Shown in pieces: positions 31,259 through 41,192 of a stretch of DNA of 64,000 nucleotides. A model generated the notes under the pieces. It was not told where the DNA came from. It saw only the letters and a program-made list of their open reading frames with translations, and did no database searches. Position numbers and translations under genes: made by a program. The DNA is from Heterocephalus glaber (taxonomy: Eukaryota; Chordata; Mammalia; Rodentia; Bathyergidae): assembly GCF_000247695.1 (NCBI RefSeq), contig NW_004624795.1, forward strand, positions 6,343,125 through 6,407,124, in the 5' to 3' direction. Numbering within the stretch: position 1 is the first letter of the stretch; the number at the start of each line of letters is the position of its first letter.

Positions 31259-34200
31259 ATCAGAGAAGGGGTCCATCCGGGCCCGACTCGTCCCTCCCAT
31301 GTCCCCGGGTCTTGGTGCCTGGGCACAGATCCGTGTGCCTGAGCTCTGCTGGCGTGCTCTGTCGGTAGCTGGCAGGGTAGAGGGGGAAGAGACCCGTGTG
31401 ATTGTGCACGAGTTCTTTGCCGTGCATTGGCCACTTAATGTGACCCTTGCCTCATCCCTTTGAGTTTCCACCTCACTTTTTTCTTTTGTAGACTTTCCTT
31501 ACTTAATTCTTTCCCCTACTCTTGCCAGATTAGTCCAGCAGGAAACATTCTTTTTAAAAATAACAGCTTCATTGAGATATAATTCACATACTACCCAATT
31601 CGCCCATTTTTAAACTTGTTTTTTAGGCAGGGTCTTATGAAGTTGTCTAGGCTGGCTTTGAACTTGAGATCCTCTTGCCTCAGCTTCCTGAGTAGCTAGG
31701 GTTACAGGCATGCATCAATGGACTGGCTCACCTTACCCATTTAAAGTATCCAATTTTTCAGTGGTTTTTAGTATATTCATATATATAGCCAAAGCCAATT
31801 TCAAACATTTTTATCACTTCAAAAAGAAACCCTAAACCCTCTAATTATCACCACCCTTCCTCCCCAATCAGCCCAATTTTTATTGTCTTCTATTTTACTT
31901 TTTTTGGTACTGGGGATCGAACTTGGGTTCTTGCGCTTGCGCAGCAGGCAGCAAAACCACTGAGCTAAATCCCTGGCCCTCTATTTTACTTTTTGATCAT
32001 TAAATCTAGGGCTTCCCTACAGATAAATCAGGCTATACCTTGACTCAAGAAATAAAAAACAGCTGGCTTTCACGAGGTGTGAGTATTGTCACTCCGTGCC
32101 AACCTCCAAAATGACAAGCTTTGCAGAAGAGAAAGTAGATTTATGAGGCACCTAAGCATGGTAGCAGCTGCTTAGTGGATTAAAGAAAAAGCTTCCCTCA
32201 CAATGGAAACTCTGTCCCTCAGATCTGGATTTGTTTTCTCACTTCTTGCCTGAGTAACCTGGACAGTCCCCCATCCCCAGCATTCCCCAGGGCCTGGAGT
32301 CCGTGGCCATAACTGGCAGCATGAATCGGCCATAACAAAACCCACATGTAGATCAACAGAAGTTTGTTTGTTTTTTTAATCACTTCTGTGTTTAGATTCA
32401 CAGGGTTGGAGTACTCACTGGCCTTCACAAAAACAAACAATCTCATACCGGCCACCTGCGAACCGTATCCCTTCTCTAGAGAAACTGCATAAAAGGCTTC
32501 AGCTTCCTCCCAAAGGGTGGATTGAAGAAGGGGGTGATTTAGGGTCAGGACATGGTGATTAGAGGCAGATGTGTAATCAACCTCCCTGCCTCACTGGGCG
32601 TTTTGGAGAAGGGTGGCCTCTGTGTGATCTGGGGTGGCATTTTGTTGGGCACCTGATACCAAAAGTTCACCCAGCTGACACTGGCCCAGGCCCAAGTACT
32701 TTTCAGGTCCCTGAAAAGTAACCCTCAGTGACTGTTAGCAGCATGACCACAGGTCAGAGATGTCACTACAGCAGAGCTAGGAGGGGACTAATAACGTATT
32801 GCTCAGCCACATGCACTCGGTTTAGTGATGGGGCTGAGGTTTTGCTGTGTTGGCCAGGGTAGTATCAAACTCCTGGGTCCGCGCATTCCTGCATCAACAG
32901 CCCAAGAAGGACTGTAGGAATGTGGCACCATGCTGCTTCAAAATTGGCGATTTTAAAAGTCCACCAGGTGGGCGTGGTGACACACGCCTGTGATCCCAGC
33001 ATTCGAGAAGCTGAGGCTGGAGGACTTCTGAGAGTTCAAGGCCAGGCTGAACTACAGAGCGAGAATTTGTCTCCAGACAAAGCAAGAAACTAAAAGCAAG
33101 CAAGGCAAGAGGGTTTATCAGGTTTTCCCTCAGTTTCTGTTCCCAGTTGGAAGAGAGGAACTCTCCTCCTGCCTGCAGCCCTTACTATTACCAATTTTGA
33201 CCCAAACCGGTCCTTCTTCTCTCTGAGAATCATAGGTTGATAAACGAGATCAAGGACTGATCAAGCAGTGAAGGAAGCTTCATTCTTGGCACTGCCCCAC
33301 TTCAAGGAAGATGTGGCCAAAGTCACACAGCTGGGATTAGACATGCCTGTCATCCAGCTGCTTGGAGGCTGAGATGGGTTTGGCCTGGTTATCAGCCTGA
33401 GACCCGGGAGACAGGAACCTACACACACAGCCAGTGTATTATTACAGATAAGCAGCCAGGGATAGCAGGAGCCCAGGATTTATTTTGAGCCTGTCCTCCA
33501 AAGCTGCCCGGTGTGGATGGAGCCTCATCTGTGTGTGCCCCACTTACTCTGCAGCTGAAGGGCCTTGGAAACCAGCCCGCCCTTGGAAAACAGTGCATCT
33601 CGGGACCATGTGACCTGTAGGGCTCACACTGAAGGGCACATTGTATCCAGGGGTGATTGGGACAGAGCCTGACTGTCCCAGCCAGTTCCTCCTTACCTCA
33701 AGATGTTGTACTTCAGCACATTCTACAGTTATTCTTCAGAGTCACAAGACAGAAAGGGGGGCGAGAACCGGGACTGTCCCAGGCCACCTGGTAAGCTGTC
33801 CCACACTGGCAGACTCCAAAGCCCAGGATCTTTAACTCTGTGTGTCTGTGTGAGTTACTGGGGATTGAATCCAGGGCCTTCACGTTGAGCACACCTCTGC
33901 CCTTTTTATTATTTTTTATTTTGAGACAGGGTCTTGCTATGTAGCCCAGGCTGGCTTTGAACTTGCAATCCTCCTGCCTCAGCTTCCCAAGTGCTAGGAT
34001 TACAGGTGTGCATACCATGCTGGCTAACTCCTCTACTGTTTTTGAAATAGGGCCTTGTTGTGTAGCCCAGACTGGCTTTAAACTTGGCAATCCTCCTGCA
34101 TCAGCTTCCTGAGTAGCTGGGATTACGGGGACACACTGCAGCCCATGAATTTTCCACTCTGGGGGACAGCTCTTCAGGGGCCACTTTCCCAGCACTTTTC

Positions 34201-34800
34201 ATGCACCTCGCCTTTCCTGCACACACCAACTCTGACTCCTCCCAGTATGTGTCTGGGTTGGCCTGGCTTGGAAATCTCAGTCAATTCCCCTTGGAATTTT
34301 CCATTCCTTCTAGATCCAGCCCCAAACCAGGCATCGTGGTGTGTCCCTGTAATTCAATACTCAGGGAGACGGAGGCAGGGGGATCACAAGTTTGGGCCCA
34401 GTGTGGGCAACTTAACAAGACACTGTCTCAAAATAAATAAATAATAAAAAGGACTGGTTTGTAGCTCAGTGTGAAGGCCCTGGGTTCAATCCCCATTATG
34501 CAAAAATGAATGAATGAATGGATAAAAATGAAATATAAAATCCAGCCCATGAATTCCTCACCCTCAACACGGCTCTTGGAAGAGACCACCTCCCAGCCCT
34601 GGCCACCCAGGAGGCTTTGAATTACCGTGTTGTCTGCCTGCCCTGACTTGTTGGTTTGCCTCTGGGCTATCAGACTGTGTCCGGATCTGATACACTTCGT
34701 TGTCCCCGGAGCCCAACTCTGAGCCAGCCAGAGAATGCGAAGGAAGTAAATGCACTAAGAGCTCCTGGCCGAACGGGCCCTGGCGCAGGGTGCCCAAGCC
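31259..34800. other. Intergenic: ACSF2 3' flank to RSAD1 promoter
   Basis: ACSF2 3' UTR, then an antisense L1M 3' end (about 31540-31895) split by an antisense B1 (31620-31735). An antisense ID (31900-31980) with TSD TCTATTTTACTTTT follows. Other B1-type copies: 32965-33085 (+), 33905-34030 (-), 34035-34140 (-) and 34325-34435 (+). ID-like fragments: 33840-33900 (-) and 34450-34520 (+). The rest (about 31990-32840, 33090-33830 and 34530-34800) is unique DNA in which I recognise nothing. Confidence 0.6.
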
Positions 34801-34829
34801 CGGCCCTGCAGCAGCCCAAGTCCTAGGGA

Positions 34830-35190
34830 AGTCCAGACTGCGGCTGCGGTGAGCGCACCGGCGTCCGCGTCCGCCAGGTGGCGCCGCAGACCGGAGCTCC
34901 GGGTCGCTCTCTCTCCCGCCTCCTCTCTTCCTTCCGCCGGGGATCTGCGCGGCCCGCTCTGTATGCACCGTGGGCCCCGGGGCGCGGATCGGCTCGGAAC
35001 CCTGCCTGGCTGGGCGCGATGGTCCTCCCCCGGGCCCGCGGCCTGGTGGCAGTTGCCAGGGCTGCCCAGGGGCGCCGCCGCGTGGACAGCGCGGAGGGGT
35101 GCCCGAGTCCCGAGCCCGCAAGCAGGCGCGCGGCGCTTTACGTGCACGTGAGTGGGCGGGGAGGAGGCGGAGCCGCGGCACAAGGGAACC
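34830..35190 (+). promoter_or_regulatory. RSAD1: RSAD1 CpG-island promoter with CTCF-like site
   Basis: CpG-dense island spanning RSAD1 exon 1. A CTCF-like core lies at 34871-34884 (CCGCCAGGTGGCGC, one mismatch to the CCASYAGRKGGCRS core), about 135 bp before the start codon. No TATA box is seen. The promoter is inferred from composition and position. Confidence 0.65.
35019..35147 (+). CDS. RSAD1: RSAD1 coding exon 1
   Basis: Residues 1-43, ending AALYVH, followed by donor GTGAGT. The frame is open upstream to another ATG at 34878. Intron 1 contains an antisense B1 (about 35445-35570) and an unidentified AT-rich repeat-like stretch (35235-35330). Confidence 0.92.
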
Positions 35191-38100
35191 TGGTGACGAT
35201 TGTCTCGCTGTGACCCCTGGTGCCCTGGTCTTTTTTAAAAAAATTAATTTTATTGGTACATTTTAGATATACATAATGATAACATTCATCACTGGGAATT
35301 TGTACCTGTACCTGTTATATTTTGCTTCTTTTCCCCCCATTCCCGGTGCCCGGGTCTTTGATTCAGAGACTCAGAGTCTCTGATACTCATCAGCGCGGTG
35401 ACCTTGACCAAGAGACCTCCCTTCGGAGCCTGTTTCAAATTTTCTTTTTCAGAGACAGAGCCTTAAACTCACTAGATAGTCTAGGCTGGCCTCGAATTCA
35501 CAGCAATCCTCCTGCCTCAGCCTCCCGAGTGCTGGGATGACAGGCACGCACCACCATACCCGGCCTGAGCCTGTTTCTCATATTGAAGTGGGCATCATAA
35601 TTCCAGCGCCTCCTGATTGGGGAATAGAGTGGCTTAGATGTCGCAGCCACTGTTGATATTGACCGGCCCTGGGATGGGGATGGGGATGTGTGTGATGAAC
35701 CCTCGAAGTAGCTGGGCAGCCCAGGGCCACTCACCCCCTAACATCCCCGTCTCCTGTCCCCAGTGGCCATACTGCGAGAAGCGCTGCAGCTACTGCAACT
35801 TCAACAAGTACGTTGCGCGCGGCGGTGTGCACGAGGCGGCCCTGCGGCACTGCCTGGTGACTGAGGCGAGCACTCTGCTGCGGCTCAGCGGAGTTCGCAG
35901 GTGCATCCTGGGAGTGCACGGGCAGGTGCGGGCATCCCAGGCCTCGCCCCTCGCCCGGGTCAGGTCTCACCTCCGTCCTCTTCCCCCAGGGTGGAGTCTG
36001 TGTTCTTCGGCGGGGGCACCCCTAGCCTGGCCAGTCCCCACACCGTGGCCACCATCCTGGAGGCGGTGGCGAAGGCGGCTCACCTGCCTGTGGATGCGGA
36101 AGTCACCTTGGAAGCGAATCCCACTTCCGCTCCAGGCTCCAGGCTGGTGGAGTTCGGGGCAGCAGGAGTCAACAGGTTGTCCATTGGCCTCCAGGTATAC
36201 CCCCATCCCTCATCCCCAGGCACCCAGCCTTCAAGGTTGTCTCCCCTAACGTGGCATTTGTTCACTGAGCATTTATTTATTTTTGTTTGAGACAGAGTCT
36301 GGCTATGTAGTTTAGTTTTTATTTTATTTATTTAGTTTGTTTGTTTTGAGACAGGGTCTCTCTATGCAGTCCAGGCTGGTCTTGAACTCTATGTAGAACT
36401 TACTACGTAGCCCAGGCTAGACTCAAACTTGTGGTGATCCTCCTGCCTCAGCCCATGAAGTACTAGGATTACAGGCCTGCACCACCGCATCCAGCTGCCT
36501 ATGTACTTTAGGCTGGCCTTGAACTCACTAGGTAGCCCAGGGTGGCCTGGAACTGGCTGCCATCCTCCTGCCTCAACCTCTTGAATGCTAGGAGTACAGG
36601 CCTATGCCACCATGCCCGGCTCCACACCATTTTTTATTTTTACTTTTGAAACAGGGTCTTGCTAAGTCACTTAAGTTACCCAGGTTGGCCTCGAACTTTC
36701 AGTCCTCTTGTTTCAACTTCCCAGAGTGCTGGGATTACAGGTGTGCACCACCACACCTGGCTAAGATTTGTTAGATGACGAAGACACAGAGGAGGCAGGC
36801 AGGTCGCCAGATAATTGCAGATAGTAAATGCTGCCTGTAAAGCGGTCTCTAGGAGAGGCTTTCAGAGTCCAGCAGAAAGGGCCACTCAGTCTGATGAAAT
36901 TCTGGAAGCCTTCCTGGAGCAGGTGACATTTGAATGAGGCGGTGTTGGAGGAAAAGACACAGGATGTAGAAGAGCCTTGTGTGTTTTGGGGTGACTGTGA
37001 ATCATTCCTTGTGACTTGAGAGGTTGGACACAAAGCTGCTAAGCAGCGCCTGATGGCCATTAGCTCCTACCGAGGACTTTGGAACTTGTCCTGAGTGATA
37101 GGGGAGCCACTGAAGATTTTTTAACTAGAGAGAAAGGTAAACCTCTGATTCTTCCTAGCTGGCATGCATGAGGCCCTGGGTTCAAGCCACAGGACAGGGA
37201 GAGGGAAAGAGAGAGGAGAGAGGTGTTACCTGTCACTCTGATGTTGTGCACTTGATCTCTACAACTTACTCATTAAGAGACATTTTCAAAAACTGGCCTG
37301 TACTCTTTGAAAATGTCAGTGTCATAAAAGACAAGGAATAGGCAGAGAATCTGGAGTAGATTAAAGGAGACTACAGTGACAATGACAGCTGAATGTAGCA
37401 TGTGAGCCCTGGTTGGGGAGGGAGGAGGAAATGAACTACTACAGGTGACCTTATTGGGACACTGGCCATATGGATGTGACTGTGTATGCGTTAATGGTGT
37501 CGTATCGGTGTTACACTTCCTGAACACCATAACTAGGTTGGATTATGTAAGAGATGTCCTTAGGAAGTACTTCATTCAGTATTTAGGCATTGAGGGGTAG
37601 AATATCTGTAACCCTGCTGTCCAACACAGTAGCCACCAGCCACGTGCTAGTGAGCCCTTGAAATATGGCTATTTAAATTTATTTAATTTATGAGCAGGGT
37701 TTGGCAGCGCATGCCCGTAACCCCAGCGCTTGGGAGGCCAAGACAAGAGGATTACTGTGAATTCGAGGCCAGCCTGAATTACATAGCGAGATCCAGAAAA
37801 TGGAAGGGTCCAGTAATAACATCCCACCAGGCCCTGTCTCTTAAAGGCCCGAGAGAATTAAATGATTTCAGGTTAGCTCCATGTGATTCTTGTATTATTT
37901 TCTGCTTTCTCATTGTGAAAAGTCATAGGTTTTATTCAGACCTAAAGGTTAGAGAACTAATGATTGTAATTGTTACTTCTGAGATACATGACTTAAATTA
38001 ATATAGTAAACATATTTCAAGTGTCATGACAAACATGGATATTCTAGAATGTTGTTCTTCAAATAACTTACTAAATGCTAATATGTTAGTCTGTCTTTTA

Positions 38101-41100
38101 TTTTATTTTATTTTGGTTCTGGGGATCGAACTTGGGACCTTGAGCTTGCGAGGTAGGTGCTGGAACCATTGAGCTAAATCTCTGGCCCTGTTAGTCTGTC
38201 TTTTAAAGGATGCAAGTATAAGTTTTCAAGAAAAGGAAAAAATAATGCTGTGTGAGATTAACTAGGTATCAACTAAATTGTTAACAATTTATACAAAGTG
38301 TTATATCTTTTATACTTCTGAAAATTAAAAATAAAGTTTATTTCTATAACTTAAAAACAACCCCCAAAAACCAAAACAGGGCCGGGGATTTAGCTCAGTG
38401 GTTCCAGTGCCTGCCTTGAAAGTGCAAGGTCCCAAGTTGGATCCCCGGTACCCAAAAAACAAACAAACGAGAGATTGCTGGAAGCCAGGCATGGTGGTGC
38501 AGGCCTGTCATCTCAGTACTTCTGAGCCTGAGGCAGGAGGATCTTAAGTTCAAGCCCAGGTTGGGCAATTTAGTGGCTCAGTGAGACCCTGTCTCAAAGT
38601 AAAAAATTTTTAAAAGGCTGGAAGAAGAGGAAGAAAAGGAGCTAAGATTGGATGAGGATTAGATTCACCCTTCAGTGAAAAGCAGCTCTGTCAGGGTTCT
38701 GGCCTGGCCTTCCCCCTCCCCGACTCCAGCTCCCTGCCCTCTGTTGCGCGGAGAGGTGGGGTCTGCGTGTCTGTGTCCCGTGTCAGGTGACCCCGTCAGG
38801 ATGCTCCCCCCTCTCTCCCCAGTCCCTGGACGACGCGGAGCTGCAGCTGCTGGGCCGCACGCACTCGGCCCGGGACGGCCTGCGGACGCTGGCGGCGGCG
38901 CGGCGCCTCTTCCCGGGCCGCGTGTCGGCGGACCTGATGTTTGGGCTGCCCGCGCAGCGGCTGGGGCCATGGCTCGGGCAGCTGCGGGAGCTCCTGCGCC
39001 ACTGCGATGACCACCTGTCCCTGTACCAGCTGTCCCTGGAGCGCGGCACTGCGCTCTTCACCCGAGTGCAGCGCGGCGCCGTGCCCGGCCCCGACCCCGA
39101 GCTGGCGGCAGCGATGTACGCGGAGGGGCGCTCGCTGCTGCGGGCCGCCGGCTTCCGCCAGTACGAGGTCTCCAGCTTCGCGCGCCATGTGAGTCGGGAG
39201 TCCGGAGGCCGAGGGCTGACCAGGGCTTGCACCCTTCCCCGCCCCGGGGGAAGTCCCGGCTGGGCTCTTTCCTGCCTCCGTGCTCACCGCCCTCCTTCCC
39301 CACAGGGGGCGCTCAGCACCCACAATTGGACTTACTGGCAGTGCGGTCAGTACCTTGGCGTGGGGCCTGGTGAGTCCTCTGTGAGTGACAAGAGGGATGA
39401 CTCAGGAGAGGAATGTCACGGGGTGAACTCGGGCCACCTGCTTAGCTCTCCAAGCCTGTATTTCCTCATACCTAAAGCGCAGCAAAAGAATTCCCGCCTG
39501 GTGGAACTCTCCAGTGTGCATGCATGGTGCTTGCAATCCTGTGGGGCTCTGGGGTTCTGGGGTTCTGGGGCTCTGGGACCTGGAGGGCTCGTGAAGACCT
39601 GGAATGGGGGACAGGTGCCCACAGAATTGCTGCTGGGTCAGGGGTAGAGTAGGCTCTGAGAATGGACATTTCCAGCTTGATAAATGCTTCCGGTAGAGAC
39701 CACACTTAGAGAGAACCTATGGGTCCAAGTCTATAAGTTCATAGTGTTAATTCTTGCTGTGGTTATCAGGTGCTCATGGGCGATTTGTGCCCCAGGCGTC
39801 TGGGGGCCACACCCGGGAGGCTCGGATCCAGACACTGGAGCCTGACAACTGGATGAAGGAGGTGATGCTTTTCAGTCACGGCACCCGGAAGCGCATCCCC
39901 CTGGGCGAGTTGGAGCTGTGAGCATCCCCGGGTCTCTCCTGCTAGGAAGCAGCACTTCCCCACATTCCTCTGTGTTTCTGGCCTGGCCCCCAACCCCACC
40001 CCCGCCCTGCCCCATACTCCAGGATCCCCATCAACACATCCCAGCATCTAGTTTGAAAAGTGGGAGAGGCCAGATCTCCTCTCCAAGACCCTTGGTGATT
40101 TTTCTTTCAGGCTGGAGGAGGTTTTGGTCATGGGGCTCCGCACTGATGTGGGGATCACGCACCAGGTAAGGGCATATCCTTTGCTCCTCCTGCGTCTTGC
40201 AGGGCAATCAGCCACTCTCTCTTTCCTCACTACACCTGCACGTGCACACGGAGGCGCACACGCACGCCTCCCCCATTCCTAGAGTTTGGGCCTTGGTCCA
40301 GCTGCCTGCTGTGAAGCTGTAGGTGGTGTGGGGCAATGGTGAGAACCTAGACTAGGGCTGCAGAGACTCGGTTCTGGTCCCAGTTCTGCTGCACCACTGG
40401 ACACAAATCCCTAGCTCTGCTCCTTGGTTTTCTCAGTTGTGTGAGGGAATGGACTCCACAAAGGGCTTCCCATGTGTTAAGCAGCACCATACTCAGCTAG
40501 GAAGCTTGCTAGATAATTCCATCAGACTCAGGGTCCCTGTGGGTGAAGTCACTGCCATGCAGCTCTGGCTGGGGCCAGAACCTGCCAGGCCGAGGGAGAG
40601 AGGTGACGGCAGAAGTGAGGAAGGAGACCTGGCTTGCCAGGAGCTGGGTTTGGCCTGAAAGTGCAGTGTGGGTAAAAGTGCCCGCCTCCCCGCTGGCCCA
40701 CGGACCTGTCTTGGTGTTCCTGAGCATCCCTGGGCCAGGCTGGACCCTCTGTCCCCCTTCACTGGACCTGAGCTGTCTCATTACCTCTGCCCCTGCTTTA
40801 CTAGCACTGGCAGCAGTTTGAGCCCCAGCTGACCCTGTGGGATGTGTTTGGAGCAAGCGAGGAGGTGAAGGGGCTGCAGGAGCGGGGCCTGCTGGTGCTG
40901 GACCACAGGTGAGTTGAGGGCAGGGGGCAGAGAAGGCTTAGAGATCCCTGGGAGCCTTGGCTACAGATCCAGAGGCCCAGGGGAAACAAGAAAGCCTAGT
41001 GAGGCCCTTAGGTGCCTGGGATGGGTTTGAAACTGGTGAGACAGAGCAGTCACACCAGGCCTCTTGGGTTCCAGGGGCCTCCGGTGCTCCTGGGAGGGGC

Positions 41101-41192
41101 TGGCTGTGCTGGACTCACTGTTGCTGACCCTTCTGCCCCGACTCCAAGAGGTCTGGCAGCAAAGAAGCCCCCGACCTGAGCCAGGAGGGTGA
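35019..41192 (+). CDS. RSAD1: RSAD1, radical SAM domain-containing 1 (HemW-like, 9 exons)
   Basis: Mitochondrial radical-SAM protein of the HemW family. Family members bind heme and are regarded as heme chaperones rather than coproporphyrinogen oxidases. The nine exons join to 1326 nt (441 aa plus stop), about the human length. Seen in the sequence are: an Arg-rich, acid-poor N-terminus (1-22); the [4Fe-4S] motif CEKRCSYC (C47, C51, C54, the CX3CX2C spacing); GGGTPS (96-101) for SAM binding; and HNWTYW (285-290), the HNxxYW motif characteristic of HemW-type proteins. Exons: 35019-35147, 35764-35900, 35990-36194, 38823-39188, 39306-39369, 39770-39917, 40111-40165, 40805-40908 and 41075-41192. 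The ATG at 35019 was chosen by similarity to human. An in-frame ATG at 34878 could add 47 residues. Confidence 0.97.
35764..35900 (+). CDS. RSAD1: RSAD1 coding exon 2
   Basis: Residues 44-88 plus two bases of codon 89. It begins [16 protein letters not shown], the cluster-binding motif. Acceptor CCCCAG, donor GTGCAT. Confidence 0.97.
35990..36194 (+). CDS. RSAD1: RSAD1 coding exon 3
   Basis: Completes R89 and codes to 157. It contains VFFGGGTPS (SAM binding) and [13 protein letters not shown]. Donor GTATAC. Confidence 0.97.
36195..38822. repeat. RSAD1 intron 3: antisense B1 array and unique DNA
   Basis: Four or five antisense B1-type units lie nearly back to back at about 36280-36770. Unique DNA (36775-37690) carries a short ID-like piece at 37140-37200. 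Then come a forward B1 (37695-37800), AT-rich unique DNA (37805-38100), an antisense ID (38113-38188), a forward ID (38381-38460) and a forward B1 (38485-38600). Confidence 0.65.
38823..39188 (+). CDS. RSAD1: RSAD1 coding exon 4
   Basis: Largest exon, residues 158-279, very CpG-rich. It begins [16 protein letters not shown] and encodes [16 protein letters not shown] and [11 protein letters not shown]. Acceptor CCCCAG, donor GTGAGT. Confidence 0.97.
39306..39369 (+). CDS. RSAD1: RSAD1 coding exon 5
   Basis: Residues 280-300 plus one base of codon 301. It carries [18 protein letters not shown] with the HNxxYW signature. Donor GTGAGT. The next intron holds a short GGGGYTCT minisatellite (39541-39578). 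Confidence 0.97.
39770..39917 (+). CDS. RSAD1: RSAD1 coding exon 6
   Basis: Completes G301 and codes to 349 plus two bases. It contains [19 protein letters not shown]. The donor GTGAGC was chosen so that codon 350 (CT|G) joins exon 7. Confidence 0.95.
40111..40165 (+). CDS. RSAD1: RSAD1 coding exon 7
   Basis: Residues 350-368 ([19 protein letters not shown]), the conserved C-terminal HemN/HemW-type segment. Acceptor TTTCAG, donor GTAAGG. A MIR relic lies in the following intron at about 40320-40440. Confidence 0.96.
40805..40908 (+). CDS. RSAD1: RSAD1 coding exon 8
   Basis: Residues 369-402 plus two bases of codon 403 ([20 protein letters not shown] and following). Acceptor TACTAG, donor GTGAGT. 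Confidence 0.95.
41075..41192 (+). CDS. RSAD1: RSAD1 coding exon 9 (last)
   Basis: Completes R403 and codes to G441 with TGA at 41190-41192. No convincing AATAAA follows within about 800 nt, so the 3' end of the transcript is not placed. Confidence 0.95.

Noticed and set aside
32051..32056. AATAAA as the ACSF2 polyadenylation signal
   Set aside because: It lies about 800 nt past the stop beyond L1M, B1 and ID insertions. The actual signal may be a variant nearer the stop, and the sequence alone does not decide.
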